From assembly GCA_963854835.1 (NCBI GenBank), contig OY978528.1, positions 53,664,508 to 53,728,507 of the forward strand: a stretch of 64,000 nt of DNA, written 5' to 3'. The notes under the pieces were generated by a model. It was not told where the DNA came from, did not search any database, and worked only from the letters and a program-made list of their open reading frames with translations. The translations under genes were made by a program, and so were the position numbers. The stretch is from Megamerina dolium. Lineage: Eukaryota; Arthropoda; Insecta; Diptera; Megamerinidae. Positions within the stretch are counted from its first letter, which is position 1; each line of letters begins with the position of its first letter. Positions 35,485 to 49,396 of the stretch are shown here, in pieces.

Positions 35485-37178
35485 ACATAATTATGTGTGA
35501 AGTACGCAGTTAAAAGATTTGCTTTTTTTCAAGTCTTGGTTTGCTGGGAAACTCGTGTATAGTAAGTGAGTAATCAATGGTAAGAAAAATAGCGACAGCA
35601 AGCACAGTTAACTACACAATAATGATGAAAATGAAGACAACTACGACATCGATGCTTTTAAAGTGACATTTACTGGTGGAGACCACCTTGTCATTCGAGG
35701 TTATGTCATGTTGTGAACGAAATGAAATATTAAGTACTTGAATGAGCGAAATGCATAGAACACAATACAACACGCGTATGAAGGTAACGTAATACATAAA
35801 ATACAAAATAAATAAAAAACAACAACCAGCAACAACCACTTTGCTGTCTTGTACAAGTTCACCTGTCGCATCATCAAAGCATTGCTAACGGCAATGTGAG
35901 ACATCAAAAATGCAACTGCTGCTGTTGTTGCTATCAACGACCATAATGATGGTAGTGATGATGTTGATGATGATGATGACAGGGACTTTGTTTTAAAGCA
36001 TTGAGAAGAGCAACATTGGTGTTACGAACATTATCAATATGTTCAATATCAAGACAATTAATAGCAGTAAAACAACAGTATGAATGAAAGTAATAATCTT
36101 CTATAAACAAACAACAACAATTATGATAATAATAATAGTAATGCTTATAATGATAATAATAATAATAAAAGCCAGTAGCAAAAAAAAACACCACAGCAGG
36201 AGGACTTTCTCGCGACTGTTGCAGTTCAACAACAATGTACCTAAACATACTATGTTATGCGTATATACATAAATACAAGTATGTACAAATGTTTATATAC
36301 TTACTTACATGATTAGCTTCAATGTTTAAATCATTAACTTTACTCAATATCCATATACACGCCATTACACAAATACACACATTAATATTTGATTGAATTA
36401 TAGCAACACTGTAAGCATTAGCGTCAGCAATATTTTTTAAGTAATTAATACAAGATGCAAACAAAAGAAGATATAATATAATAACTGAATAATATTACTA
36501 CATTCGTATAACAAGATACTAATAATAAATTGCAAAATAGAAAAAAGGGTCATGGACACCATTGCTTACTGATTAGTTGCCATAAAAAACGCAATAGAGG
36601 TGGGGAAAAAGACAAACTCGAAATTATGAGCATACGAATAATGCCTCATAAATAATTATGTGGTTATAGTATTAAATTCGTATTAGCAAAATACAATACA
36701 TACCCTAACTGGTTACAAAAAAATTACAATTCAAAATTTGACATTTTTTCGGAGAATTTTTACCTACGAATGTGGACATGCTAGGTTTCCCAAAGTCGTT
36801 TCATTTTAAGTCGGTCGGATTTTATGTTCTTTTTAACATACAAAAACTCACATTTCGTATTGAAAGCAAAAACAACTGGTGACTAACATTGCCAGTTGAG
36901 CCCTTTTGAGATCTATCTTTTTAGGATTTAGCTTCGCAGGTTTTTTCTAGCCTTTACTTATATTCAAACTAGCTTTTTTTAAGGACAATCATCCACAATA
37001 TAGTGGCACTAAACTATTGTATAAATTAATTGCAACTCTGTGTGACAAAGCGAACATAATTTTTATGAGAATTACCATCTGGCGGCAGCATGTTTGGGCC
37101 AACATATTTAGCTCCATAATCATTCTTTTCTCTTAAATAATCAGCTGTGTTGCGCGGAGTATTTCCTTTTTATTACAG
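35485..37178. other. AT-rich spacer with trinucleotide repeats
   Basis: Contains GATGATGTTGATGATGATGATGAC-like runs (35957-35980) and (ATA)n near 36125-36170. The reading frames over them are low-complexity. No gene is recognised. Confidence 0.45.
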
Positions 37179-37345
37179 GATATACAAGCATAAATTCGAG
37201 AAAATTGGCTTACTGACAAAATATTAGAGGTTGTAAATTGCAATCAAAACTTTCTGGCCTTATTGCACATTCTAAAAGTAAGAAGCATGGTGAGGCTATA
37301 GCACCTTTTAGCACTGGAATGCAGCTCATAAGGATGTTAGACTCT
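37179..37345 (+). pseudogene. Decayed BED/C2H2-like zinc-finger exon
   Basis: TTTCCTTTTTATTACAG ends at 37178 and looks like a splice acceptor with polypyrimidine tract. Directly downstream, in three successive frames, come YKHKF, RENWLTDKILE and KLSGLIAHSKSKKHGEAIAP plus FS. This order fits the pattern (Y/Q)KxKFRxxWLxD...C..C...KLxxLxxHxKSKKHxxAxxPF of insect BED-type zinc-finger proteins and transposase amino termini (Cys2-His2 with HxxxKKH). The first Cys pair is damaged and two frame changes are needed, so it is not functional. It may come from a hAT-type transposase or a domesticated relative. Confidence 0.4.
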
Positions 37346-40227
37346 CGTGACATATATATTTACAATTCTTACAATTCTTACAATTCATCTGATGACGATG
37401 AAATAATAACATTTTTTAAACCTTGTTTATGGGGCCATTTAGCTTTTTTTTTAGCTTTTTTTTTGTGACCATCTCTAACTTGATCGCTGTTCCGGAAATA
37501 GTTGAGCAGAGATTAAAATTGGGGGCTTAAAGCATAGGGGATCAACTCCGCTTCGATTATTAAATATGTTATTTCAACACTTATTTCCAAATTTCTTATA
37601 TGAACTAAGCTTTCAATATGTTGTACACTCTGCAACATGTTACATACCGCAAAAAATTGCTCAGAATCTCAATTGTCGAATGTAACTTGTCAGTGACGTC
37701 AGTCAGTCAGTCAGTTCAAGTAGTAAGTGACAATCGCTTTAAGCGGACATCCAATGTCAGCAGCCAGGCAAACAACACAATTCACCAGCAGCCATCAAGT
37801 AACGCCACCATCGTCACAGCAACATTCTTTATCACTTTTATACTCGTCTTATTAAATTATACGTAGTACTATATGTAAACGACAATAAATAAATAAAATC
37901 AACTGAATCAACAGAAGAGGCGTAATGCACTTACTCGGTTCAATTACATATTTCTTGCTGCTGTTGCATTAAATTTCGCTATGAAAAACATGAAAATTAT
38001 AATAGTTTTAGTTACATTGTATTTACTATCCTGCCTCTCTTGTTATATATATTTCCGATACCCCATATATTTACTATGACTTGACCACCTCCACCACCAA
38101 ACATTATTACCAGTAACTTTCTTTTTTTTATTGTTGACATGTTATTCTTATACTGTTGTTATTGTAATAGATTCACGTTTAACTTCCATTATTCAGTTTG
38201 AATTGCTCTTGTTGCTGTTTTTGCTATTCTTCTTATAACACATACAATGACTTATGTTGGCCAACAGCAAAAATTGTAGTTGTATCAATGAGTAACTATT
38301 CTCTTATACTTCTTTTGTCGTTTTCTACATTTTCGTATTTTTTTTTTTCGCTGTTGGCTATAATTATTTTGTATTACAGGAGACACACACAATAAGACAT
38401 GTGTAGGTACCTACTATCATGGAGACTAGTTTGTATCTCTATACTCGTATAGATGTATATCGTATGGTTTGTTGCGGCACATTCCTTTCCATGTTATAAG
38501 AACAGTATATTACGAGTATGAATGATTCAATGAATCAGTGTTTTGTTGCAACACATGATGGATGGATGGATAAATGGATGCTAAGTTTGATATCTCTTTG
38601 TAAAAGATTGTATTTGAAGTATTTGTTTTCCGTTTGTTTTCCTTTTGCTTACTTTCTGCATTGAAATTAACACAATAATCTATATAATATATATGCGAAC
38701 GTACATGATTTATGTAAGCATAGCGTATATAAGCTAAACCGATTTAGTATTGCATACTTCCGAGCGCATACTCGTGGCAAATACAGATTCATACATACAT
38801 ATAATATTTTGTTTATATAATACTTCTTTGCAAGACCATTATGCATCGGATTATGAAGTTCACTAATGATTAACTAATTAAATAAATTAAATTAATTTAT
38901 ATTTTTTAAAATTCAATTATTAGGCTTCTTAAGAAATTGTTTATTTGCAATTTTAATGTGTGATTTTACGTGACTCGTGGCTCCTGGTCTATTTTTCTAG
39001 GATATACAATATAAAGTATGCCATCTTGTGAATGAGCAGTGTGGTCGTAGTGTCTTCACAAATTCTTTACGACCAACGACTAAATCATATGCCAACTTTG
39101 GTAATTCGTATAAATAATATGTCTTTTAGCAATACTTTTTGCAAATATCTTTTAGCTTTTTTTATTATTATTCGTTATTTCAATCAATAACGGAAATATT
39201 TACATAAAAAGAACAATGAAAAAAAAAACACAATCACAAGAAAGCTGCTTATGTGGGCAGACATAATTGATGTGCTGACGATCGACAATATATCACATTA
39301 CACTTAAGTTTATTTTATATTTTTGTTGTGTTGCGTTTATTATTATTATTATTATTATTATTTCTTTTTTGCTAATATTGTTACTATTACAGGAAATTGT
39401 GGTCAGCAATATTTTAACTTTATGGTATATGACTCTAGAAAAAAAATGGCTTATATGTATGTATGTAAGAATATACACTTTTACAGTTGAAACGGCAATT
39501 TTCTTAAATTTTTAAAAATGCACCTACAAAAAAGTTGAATGCACTTTACTCAAATATGTCTATGTGTGCACGAATAAAGTGAATAAACGCTTTTAAAGTG
39601 TTTAAATGGAAAGGTAAACATTACAAAATATTGCAATAACACAATTTTTAAAGCTTATTTAATTTACTAAAGTAAATTTTCAACACAATGTGATCCTTTT
39701 TTTTTTCTTTTTGTGGCAATCTTATTAAATAAATTTTGCGAGATTTGCAGCAAAATTTGTTCACATTTCGAAATAAACATTCCATTGATCTAGAAGCTAA
39801 TACTAAATGTGTTTGGTGCACAAATGTGTTTTTTCACAATCCAATCACATATTTTCAAAAAGATTGAAAATTTGAAATTCTATTCTTTAGACGATATGTA
39901 GTTTAAAACATAAGAAAAAAAAATCTTGTGATTATTTCATTCATGAAGAATCACATTCATGAAGAATCGTGCATATACAATCATCATCTTACCTGAATGG
40001 CTGGCAAATAATTGGAAATTTCACGCAAAAATTCAATAAGCTGAATTCCAGTAAAATGTATATCTACAATTAATTAAAAAAATTAATTTTCCCCATGAAC
40101 AATATCGCTATATGAATTTATTATTTTACAATATATACAAACGGTAAACTATACAGGCCACTATATGTACGTATAAACTCTTTTATTTATATTCTAATAA
40201 ATTTACATACATATGTATTATTGTACA
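37346..40227. other. AT-rich spacer with simple repeats
   Basis: Contains a 10-bp repeat of TTACAATTCT (37360-37386), GTCAGTCAGTCAGTCAG (37699-37715), GGATGGATGGAT (38560-38580), (ATT)n (39338-39362) and a 16-bp tandem duplication ATTCATGAAGAATCAC/G (39940-39968). No gene recognised. Confidence 0.5.
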
Positions 40228-41177
40228 TACCCTACAAAAAATGCGACTTATTCGGGATGTGTCCGGGGTCAGTCGCAAACGAATATGTGACAAATCGCAC
40301 TTGCAATGCATTATAATTCTCAAGTACCTTTTCATTACAATTATTTGACAATTTACCCATTTTTGCTATTCGCCGCTATTCGAATCAAAATAATTTATTT
40401 TTGTCAATTACATTATAATTCTCATGTAAAAATAAACAAATAATTTTATTTATTTGCCGTGATTCGAAATAGAGTTCTGCAGGAATGCATTCGTTTACAT
40501 GTTCAAAACACTCTATTGATATTAGAATAGAATCTCTCATTCATTCTCTCTAAGCAAATACGAATTAGAATGGAGAAGAATTAGAATCAAATATAAATAG
40601 AATGGAATGGAGTGTATATTTTGTTTTCATAGAATGTGTAGAATCTCAACACTCTCAAACATTCGTTTATTTGATGAGAAAAAAACGAATGTCTGGAATA
40701 TTTCTTGTAAAAGAAATGAGTGTAGTATTCTATTCGCCTAATATATCACTCTCACTCATTCTCATTCTATTTAGATATGCTTTGCAACTATTGTACATGT
40801 TTTGAGAGTAAAGAGAATGATTCGAAAATCAAATACATTCACGGAGCTCTTTAATTCGAACCTGGGTACAGACAGAGTACAGATCAAACAATTTATTTTC
40901 ATTAATTTCATTTATAAATTTCGACTCATATATTTTATTTCAAATTTAAATGTACAATTAAAATTTACATATTTTCTGCTACTCTCCTCTGATTCGTACC
41001 TTAGTACTAAACATCGTGTGTTTTGCTATTGTATGTTCTACCGCCAACGCTAGCCTGTAACATATTTTTGATGACTTAATTGACTTATTAATTAATTCAA
41101 TTCAATTAATTCATCCCGAAAAGACTAATCCCGGACTAATCTCTTTGGAGATTAGTCGCACAATTGTTTGCAGGGTA
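40228..41177. mobile_element. 950-bp non-autonomous element with ACCCTRCAAA ends
   Basis: The left end TACCCTACAAAAAATGCGACTTAT and the right end, read in reverse as TACCCTGCAAACAATTGTGCGACTAAT, are inverted copies. Both then continue to TCGGGATG. A perfect hairpin GACTAATCTC/GAGATTAGTC lies inside the right end (41134-41157). The interior is rich in GAATAGAATN-type repeats and has only short frames. No target duplication is evident, and the superfamily is unknown. Confidence 0.6.
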
Positions 41178-43639
41178 TGTGTGTAAATAGATGTGTATTT
41201 ATTTATGTCGTGTGTATAAAATAAAAAATGACAAATGGCTCAATTATTACTTTGACATTTCGTCATAATTTTCATTGGTTATTATTTTGTATTTTGGTTA
41301 TTCATTTTTTTTTTTCTACTCATATATTATATTTTCAATTTATAATTTATTGCTTTGCATTAATTTTTCATTAACTACTTATGCGATTGTTTGATACTTT
41401 TTTACCGTGAAAATACATACATATATCTATTTTGAAATTTATTTATTAATATTTATTTATAAATAGTATTATTAAACACACATACACTATGCGCATTATT
41501 GAATATGCAAATTAAGACTTTGGTTGCGACTGTGTGACGGCTGTTTGTCAAATAAATAAGTAAATAATAACAGCAATAATAATAATAATAAAATATTTGG
41601 TTGGTGTGTGAATATGAATTAATAAATATTTATGCATTCTGATATTCATTTAATATGTAAATGTGTTTTTAAAATACATATTTTCAATTTATGGTATATT
41701 GATTTTCAATTAAACCACCTCCATTTTTCTGTTATTTTTATATTATAGGTAAACAACGCGATTATTGATAGAATTTAGTCAGTTTTTTAAGTTTAAATTT
41801 AATACCTTCATATTTTAGTGCACAAAGGGTGAAATCATATTTTTGTATGGCATGTAAGCTTGTTTTTCCCTTTATTACAACCATTTAGTCACTCATCCAT
41901 GGGGTTCTACATTTATCGTTTGTACCGACTTTCACCTTAAGTGCGTCATATTTTCGTGGGTAATGCTTGAAATCGATCATTTGAAAACATATTTTTGTAT
42001 TGAAGGTTGGCGTGATTTTCAACCGATTCTATTCATTTATGACGTCATCCTTTTCTTAGTAGAATAATCTTATATACCAATTTTTAGCAAAATTGCTCAA
42101 CAATTGTGACAGTTATAGTGCGAACAGAACAGAGCAAATCATTTTTTCGACATAAAATTTGCCTCAGCCGAGGTACGCCTTCTATTTTCGTATGTGACTG
42201 ATAGAATATTGTGCAAATTTCTTGCCAATATAATGCTATGCATACATATTGTTGTTGTGGCTCGGCTCGATTGTGTGGGCATCCATGATTTGGATCGTAA
42301 AAATAACTTAAGTATTTGTCCTTATGAGTAATTAAACTGAAAAACCATATGACAAGAATTGAATTACAACAAAAAATTCCATAATAATCTATGTTATATG
42401 TCTCATTCGATTGAGTTGAATCACTACAGAAATCTATGGCTATTTTATGGAGTGCTTTCTATAGCATAATTTCATGCACATGTTTTATGATATAAATGAT
42501 CGATTTTGTCATAAAAATTCTATAGTCAATATTGCCTTCTTTTTATATCAAATCAACAGGCGGTCCGACATATTCAATCCTTCTTTCTAATTTTGGGGTA
42601 GGCATGAAGTACTTTTATGATAGAACTTATTTTATATCAATCATAAATTCACTACTTTTTTAACGAATTTCCTTTTTTCTAGTTCCAATTTTATTACAAC
42701 AGTAAACCATTAAAACCTTCTAAATAGTTATGCTCCTCCCTCATACGAATGCATTGAAATGGATCGCTGCTGAAAGTTGCCTATATATATATATATATGT
42801 CCGTCTGTCTGTCTGCCTGCCTGTCTTAGCAATATACCTACAACAATTCATGCATAAAAGTTATTCATACGGTAATATAATCGTATAGTACCTTGCAATA
42901 TAGTGCATGTTGAATGAAAATTTGTGTCACATAAAAATCATGTGGTCTAACATACAATTATTTTTTGTTTATAATAATATTGTTGTAGTTTATCTTATTT
43001 TATATGACAATCATAAAAATTAAATAATACTCACAATAAAAAAATGTACAAGCAAATATTATATACTCGTATTATTATTGTTGCTCCTAGCCATATACTC
43101 ATACCGGAATGGAATGATCAAACAAAGCAAAAAAATAAAAATAAAAAAAGTTAACAAAATACAAAAACGGAGAAAAATCACCTCAGTTTTGGGCTGCTGA
43201 TGCTTGCTTTATTATTTAGCTTGATCTTATTTAACTCCTTAATTTTGTTAAATATAAAAATCATCATTATGATTATATAATTCTAATGATGTCAAATTGA
43301 ACATTTTTATCCAATCGTAAAATATTTTCATGAATGAATAAACTTAATAATCAATTCAAATTCACTTTGCTTGTAATAAAAGTTAAAATTTATATGTTTA
43401 TTTAATACATACAATATAATTGAAATTCAAATGGTAATTTAATATTAGAACCGTCGTGTAATTATATAGATACTTGTCAAACTACTTTAATGATAATGGC
43501 TATTGTCAATGGCAGCAGAAATATCATGTGTTTAATTAGTTTTTGTTGCATTTTAATTGTTTGTCGGTAAACTCACGTCGCATTTTGTCATTTACTAATA
43601 ATATATTAGTAATGCATGACTTTTACCCACTTTTACCCA
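41178..43639. other. AT-rich spacer, no gene seen
   Basis: A (TA)n run followed by TCTG/CCTG tetranucleotides occurs at 42781-42827. GC-richer sequence at 41880-42300 has no recognised motif in any frame. Confidence 0.4.
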
Positions 43640-44510
43640 CAGAACGACTAGATCCGTTAGATATGGTGTATAAAGCATGACGTCCCATCCAAATTTCTTG
43701 ATAATTCACCAAACTTGTACGGTTTCAAATTGTAATTTTGAAACACCGTTGATGAGTTCTGGATGTTTTATCCCAAAAGGTGCATTTAAAACATGCAATT
43801 GCCAACAATAGGGTTGCGAATCAATCGACTTATTCTATGGTCGAAGTGTGAAAAACTCGAGGCTCTTCTATCACACCATACAGAAAGATTAACCAAACTT
43901 TAGGTAAGGTTTGCTGTGAATGTGTTCTGAGCAGCATTTTTACCACTTCACAATGGGCGCTTAAGGCTCATTTACGTTAATCATATTGAATGTTTATCGT
44001 GAAGGAATCATCCAAAGTAAAAGTACTTAGTCGCTTTTCATCCAGATGATTCATCCAGATTGAAGGTGCAGTGAAACATATAACTAAACTATCTGCAAAT
44101 CATTGTAGTTTCATTCACTATTTAGTGACAGAGATAGTGAAACCATAGAACTGAATGAAAATATGAGAACAAATACTGCTATTCTTATAGTTATATATGA
44201 AAAAAAATAGTTCCATGACCCCAAGTGATACGTTTACGGTCACAATATACTTCACCAATGGGTTGTTTTTGTTGCCATTGGAGTGGTTTTCACAGGTATC
44301 GATGCTGTTGATGAAACTGATTTCTTTGATCTCATAAGAAACTCATATATCGCACTTGCTAATGACTCCCATATCCGAATGATGAATATTTAGTGCCTAT
44401 ACCAGAGATTTGGTAAGCCATATCTGGCATTGATGATCTTGAAGAGCATCGTTTCCACAAACTTCAAGCAACTTTTCAGATAAAAACCAGACCGTGGTTT
44501 TAAGTAAAAT
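43640..44510 (-). pseudogene. Mariner-type (DD34D) transposase, heavily decayed
   Basis: A cut-and-paste transposase of the mariner family, minus strand. Segments in protein order: LKPRSG (44481-44503), the link between DNA-binding and catalytic domains; VISKCDI*VSYEIKEISFIN then SIDTCENHSNGNKNNPLVKY and IVTVN (about 44370-44215), fitting VSKLDVWVPHEL...KNLxxRIxxCDxLLKRNxxxPFLKRIVTGDE; LSVWCDRR (about 43890), fitting the LxVWWDxxG motif; IDSQPYCWQLHVLNAPFG then IKHPELIN (about 43830-43730), fitting INSDxYCxQLxxLNxAxxxKRPELVN; and KKFGWDVMLYTPYLTDL (43693-43643), fitting LGWxVLxHPPYSPDLAP. The first Asp is lost (VTVN instead of VTGDE), and the second is replaced in the HQDNARPH region (QFETVQ). 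Frameshifts, stops and an apparent ~130-bp insertion make it non-functional. No terminal repeats were located. Confidence 0.75.
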
Positions 44511-45931
44511 TTGAACTATCATTTGTCAAGATTTGCGGTACTTGAGGCGATTGCCTCTATGTATCAGATATGGAGATAGTGCGCTAAATTTTAAGCCCCC
44601 TCCAATAAAATTTCAATATTGAAGCTTACAGCTATTCAATTACACCAGTGCGTAGTGGAGTTGGAAAAATATGTTTGCATTGTATTTTGACATTTTGCTT
44701 ATTGTAAGACTAACAGACATCTACTTTATTCTTCCAATTGATTAATTGATTTCGAGTCGGTTAAATTTGTATTAACTTCATTGTTTAATTTCAAATTTAG
44801 CCTATAAAAATTACTGTCCTTGATTTGTAATTGCATCCATAAAGAAACCCATTATTAATGGGCAACTGAATGTAAAAAATATTCACCTGGAGGAATATTC
44901 TTAAGAGCCTGTCAACACTTGAGATTTTTAACAGGCGCCAGTTATCTCAAACGGCAATAGCATTAAATTCTCAATTAAACGCTGTGATTAATGTCACCAA
45001 TAAATCTGTTGAGTAGCGTAAGAGCTCTGGCGAAAAAAAATACATGTTCAGGCGTTATTGGTTCGAAGAAGAGAAAACAGCCTGCATTTTTTGCCACATG
45101 CTAAAAATGCATTAACATATTGCAGTGAAGGCAATCATTACCGGCGTATACGTATGTATGGGTTAGAAAAATTTGATTGCATTTCAATAAAAACGAAAAA
45201 CAAATCATTAAAAATTATATCCTTTCTTACTTTTTCCAATGCAAATAATGCATCAATACTGCAGAGTGAAAAATACATACTATGATTTTTGCATTCGTTA
45301 GTTGAAGAAGGAGTAAGTCACTGACTGACTAACTAACTGATTGACTGATTGAGTGATTTCCAAATGACTTGACAACTTCATCATCGTTTGCATTGATAGC
45401 GTCGTATCGCATTGCATCGTATCATATTCAGATTGCATACTACTCTATGTATTATACATTGACACAGGAAAGCTGTGGCAGAGACATAAAGTCAAATAGA
45501 GTCAAAGTCGTCGTCGTTGCATAAAATAAATGCAAAGCGATTGATTGTGATATTATCGGCGATGGTGATGGTGGTAGTGTTGATTTCAATTATTACCATC
45601 TGATGGATGGTACTAAATATAGCCGAAGGGGTATACTCATACCACACACAGATTACGTCCATACATACCACCAATGCTGGAACAAATAAACATTTTACAG
45701 ACATTGAATTGATTGATTAATTTTGATGCCAATAATAAAATGCTTATTTCAAAGTTTTAAATTTCTCCGTTGCTATGTGCGAGAAAAACTCATACAAAGC
45801 ATATCGTATGTCATACACAACATTGTATGACGACAGTAGTGAGACGACTATTAAAATAACAAAAGCAAAGCAATAAAGAATTGGCAAAAAAAAAAAAAAC
45901 AAGAATAAATGTGTTTAGAGCAAATTATCAC

Positions 45932-45964
<33 letters not shown>

Positions 45965-46590
45965 GATGATCAAATCGTTGCTATTTTGTTTACAGCATCA
46001 GCAAGCTTCATTCATTAAATTATTTAGTTGCACTAATGGATTGTCTAGCTTATTTCCTTTCTTTTTTTTGGTCTGTACTATGTAGTATATGAATGTACCT
46101 ACAATATGTGAGTGTCTCGCCTATTAGTTAGTTAGTTATTCGTTTAGTTCCTTTCCTTCTTTTTTATTTTATTTTGATAGTTCGTTGGATTTGAGATGTA
46201 TATGGAAATAATGGAATTGTGGGTGAGTAGCTGGCTTAGATTTAATTAGCAATTTGCTTCCTGTTGAAGTATATTACATACGTTTGAACGCAGATATTGT
46301 GAACGTTAAACAAATTTCAATTGTTTGCAATGTTACGTCTAAGTTGATAGGAATGCACTTGGACCGTCCTTTGTTGCAACTAGGAAATTTAGCTAAATTT
46401 TAGATTTTGGCATTTTCTGAAATGTATTGCGGTAACGTGAATCTAGTTTGGAATCATTTTTGTCATCCTAATTTCTGCTGGTTTTCATAACACGGACCCA
46501 TAATAATAAAAAAAGGATAATGTACGGCCGACCAGAGTAGTCCCAATATATGGATTTTGGGTTGCTGAATGTTAAAAATATATTTTAGAT
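44511..46590. other. Non-coding spacer with ATC microsatellite
   Basis: Contains CTGACTGACTAACTAACTGATTGACT (45320-45350) and a run of about eleven ATC units followed by GATGATGATC (45934-45970). No gene recognised. Confidence 0.5.
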
Positions 46591-46840
46591 ATGAAATTCT
46601 GAAGCTATGGAGATGAAATTCTGAATGAGTGGATGACGTCAAAAATGGGCACAAGTGGATGGAAACTACGTATATCTCCCATCCATCTTTCGGTATGTAT
46701 ATTTTAACACTTGCCGCACAATTTATAAAGCTATGGACCTATATAACCATATTTGCTAATAAATGGATGGAATAGTTTGAAAATCGGCATAATCTTATGA
46801 AAACTACGCCTGCTTCCCACGCAAATGTATATTTTTTTCG
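46590..46840 (+). repeat. Two diverged ~130-bp repeat units
   Basis: AAGCTATGG...GGATG...ATGGAAACTACGTATATCTCCCA (from about 46602) is followed by AAGCTATGG...GGATGG...ATGAAAACTACGCCTGCTTCCCA (from about 46730). The AAAACTACGCC...TCCCA pattern is reminiscent of the GCCACGCC...TCCCATACAAA monomers at 50-53 kb; the relationship is inferred. Confidence 0.4.
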
Positions 46841-46899
46841 AGCGTTTATATGTCTACCTGTAGTAGTGTAGTGTGTTAGAGCTTCGGTATTACCGAAAT

Positions 46900-49381
46900 T
46901 AGACTTCTCACATTTTTTTCCACCTCGTACAATATTATATTATTTGTTTTCAAATTATCAGTATTTTTTTCAATCCTTTTATTTCCAATTTAAATATAAT
47001 CATTTAATTTTATAAATTTATTACATTAATTAATTTTTATTAATATTATTATATCATTTTTATAATTAATTATCTTAATTACTAGATATTTTTGATTATT
47101 TTGTAATTTTATTTCTTATCTACTAAAATTATTGCAGTATGGCCTACTAAGCATTATGACACACCCAGCATATTTTGTGTACAAAAACGATTGTGTTACA
47201 AGTTAAGTTGAACAAAAACAGACAATTCAATTATTTATAATAAATTCTAAATAACTATTTTTTTTTTTTTTCAATTCAGTTATGCAACAACAATAATTGG
47301 CATTATTGTTGCTGCACCTGACAGTTTGCCCGTATGATTGTCGCCTGCAAAATATACATACTCGTAGTACATAATATCAAATTAATTCCATTTAGTTTTT
47401 ATCTTCAGTAAAGTACAAGTAATCACTTTATATTCTACACTTTGTTGTTGTTGTTGTTGTTCTTTGTTGTTGTTACTAAAATATGGCTTGTTAATAAAAT
47501 GTTTAATTAACACAATCTAACTGCATACAATAGGCACCACGTCACATAATAATATATGTAATTATGATGACGGTATTGTTAGATGTTGTAGCCAGAATTG
47601 GAAATTTGTTTCTTTATGTTGACATTTATTTAAATGTGAATTGTGAAACAGTATATTGAATAGAGACAAGTTTTAATAAAGATTATGTACTTTAATGCAA
47701 ATAAATATAAAATTTATTCGGAGCAATAAGATTTGTCACCCTCACAATCTCCATTTTCTTTACTGTTTCTTTATAATGCTTCATAATTTCAATTAATCGT
47801 CTTTGTGTTAGTTATTTGCTGCGCATTTCAAAAAGTAACAAATTCAACACTGACACGCCTATGTAAATGTGAATTGCACAGTTACTAAAACATATACACA
47901 TTTATATAAAAGCCGACAAAAACATTGTCTACAAATGATTGGCAATAGCAAATGCTGTCTGGTTAGTAGGAGCACCAGCCACATGAGCATACATATATGT
48001 GTGTGTGTATGCAACTGTCGAATAATGCGCTCTAATAAATATGCGTAGTACTTGGCACCACCACCATTAGAATTCATAAATTTTCCATAGCCAACATGGT
48101 CATAAGTAATTGAAGGCGTACATATTCTAATAATAAATCTTATTATGCATTTTTGGTCTTACTAGAATTTTTCGCCAAAACGAGCATTGTCAATTTGTAA
48201 AATATAATACTGCTTCTTGGTGGTGCATATACGAATCGTATGAATATTAACGATTCTCAATTTCAAAAATTTATTTACTGCACACAAAAAACATCATGTT
48301 TTGTATTGTGTGGATATGGTTTGTATGTATATGGTTTATTTGTCTTAATATGACTTGGTTTAATGTTCGCTCTTTGATGACTCTTGTAAGCGTATATTTC
48401 ATGGGCGGCACACACATTGCACATTGCACAAATGCAGATATTGTTAATAATGTTTATTTGGTTCTCCATAAAATTGAAGAAAACTTTAAAAATATTTTAT
48501 TTGGCATTCGCCGATGACTCACACGTTTACATATTGTATTAAAATTTAATTATTTTTTATTCTAAAACTTATGTAAGATTGATAATGTGGGTCACAATTG
48601 TTCATAGTCTTGATGGTAGGTGAAAAACTCACTGTTTATAGGTTTATTTAAAAAAAAAAAAAATTACAAAAAAACATACGAAAATTTAAAAATCGTAACT
48701 TATAGCAATATTATTTCATACTATTTCTTAATCAACGATTCTCACATTTTGCGCTATGTGCACTACTTTTCCTTGCCACCACACCATCATCATGTAGAAC
48801 ATGTATTATTCATCAATATGTTTACAATAACTGCAATAGTCCCATATGTACAAAGTATGCAATGTGCAATTAACCAGTTGGTCTATATTAAACATCGTGC
48901 TTACATATGAAATGAAGAGTAAGTATTGCATGCACACTCTGTATTAATGCAAAAGAAAATGCCGACAACACACAGCCACCAGCCACCATCATCATCATGA
49001 CTATCATCATAATAGTGGCACGCATTTACATAGTTTTTATTATGCAAGCGACGCACACGCACGGTAAATAGCACCAAACAAAAAGGCATATTGCATGTTC
49101 TCGTTATTTTTCTCGACAATACAGCGTAGTGACGATTATGATGATGATGGTGTAGATGAATGAATATATGCAGATGTGGAGATGAAGTGACGGGAGTAAA
49201 TAGATAAAAACCGCACTTACATATGATTGTAGTATTTAAGGTTATGTCGTTCATTTTACTTGTCATTTATGTGAATATTTACTCACATATGCTATATGTT
49301 TTTACTCACACATTTTTCATACCACTTTAATGATTTCTGATATTTTTACAAGTAGTGACACAGAGAATAAAAATGGCCTTA
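46900..49381. other. AT-rich spacer, no gene seen
   Basis: Contains TTGTTGTTGTTGTTGTT (47443-47461) and ATCATCATC runs (48789-48795, 48985-49000). No gene or transposon was recognised. Confidence 0.45.
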
Positions 49382-49396
49382 CAGTCGGCTGAGGCC

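Noticed and set aside
35612..36248. Several overlapping 60-104-codon frames
   Set aside because: They derive from GAT/ATA trinucleotide repeats (His-, Tyr- and Ile-rich products).
45934..45970. ATC run as a coding or CRISPR-like repeat
   Set aside because: It is a plain trinucleotide microsatellite with no spacers.
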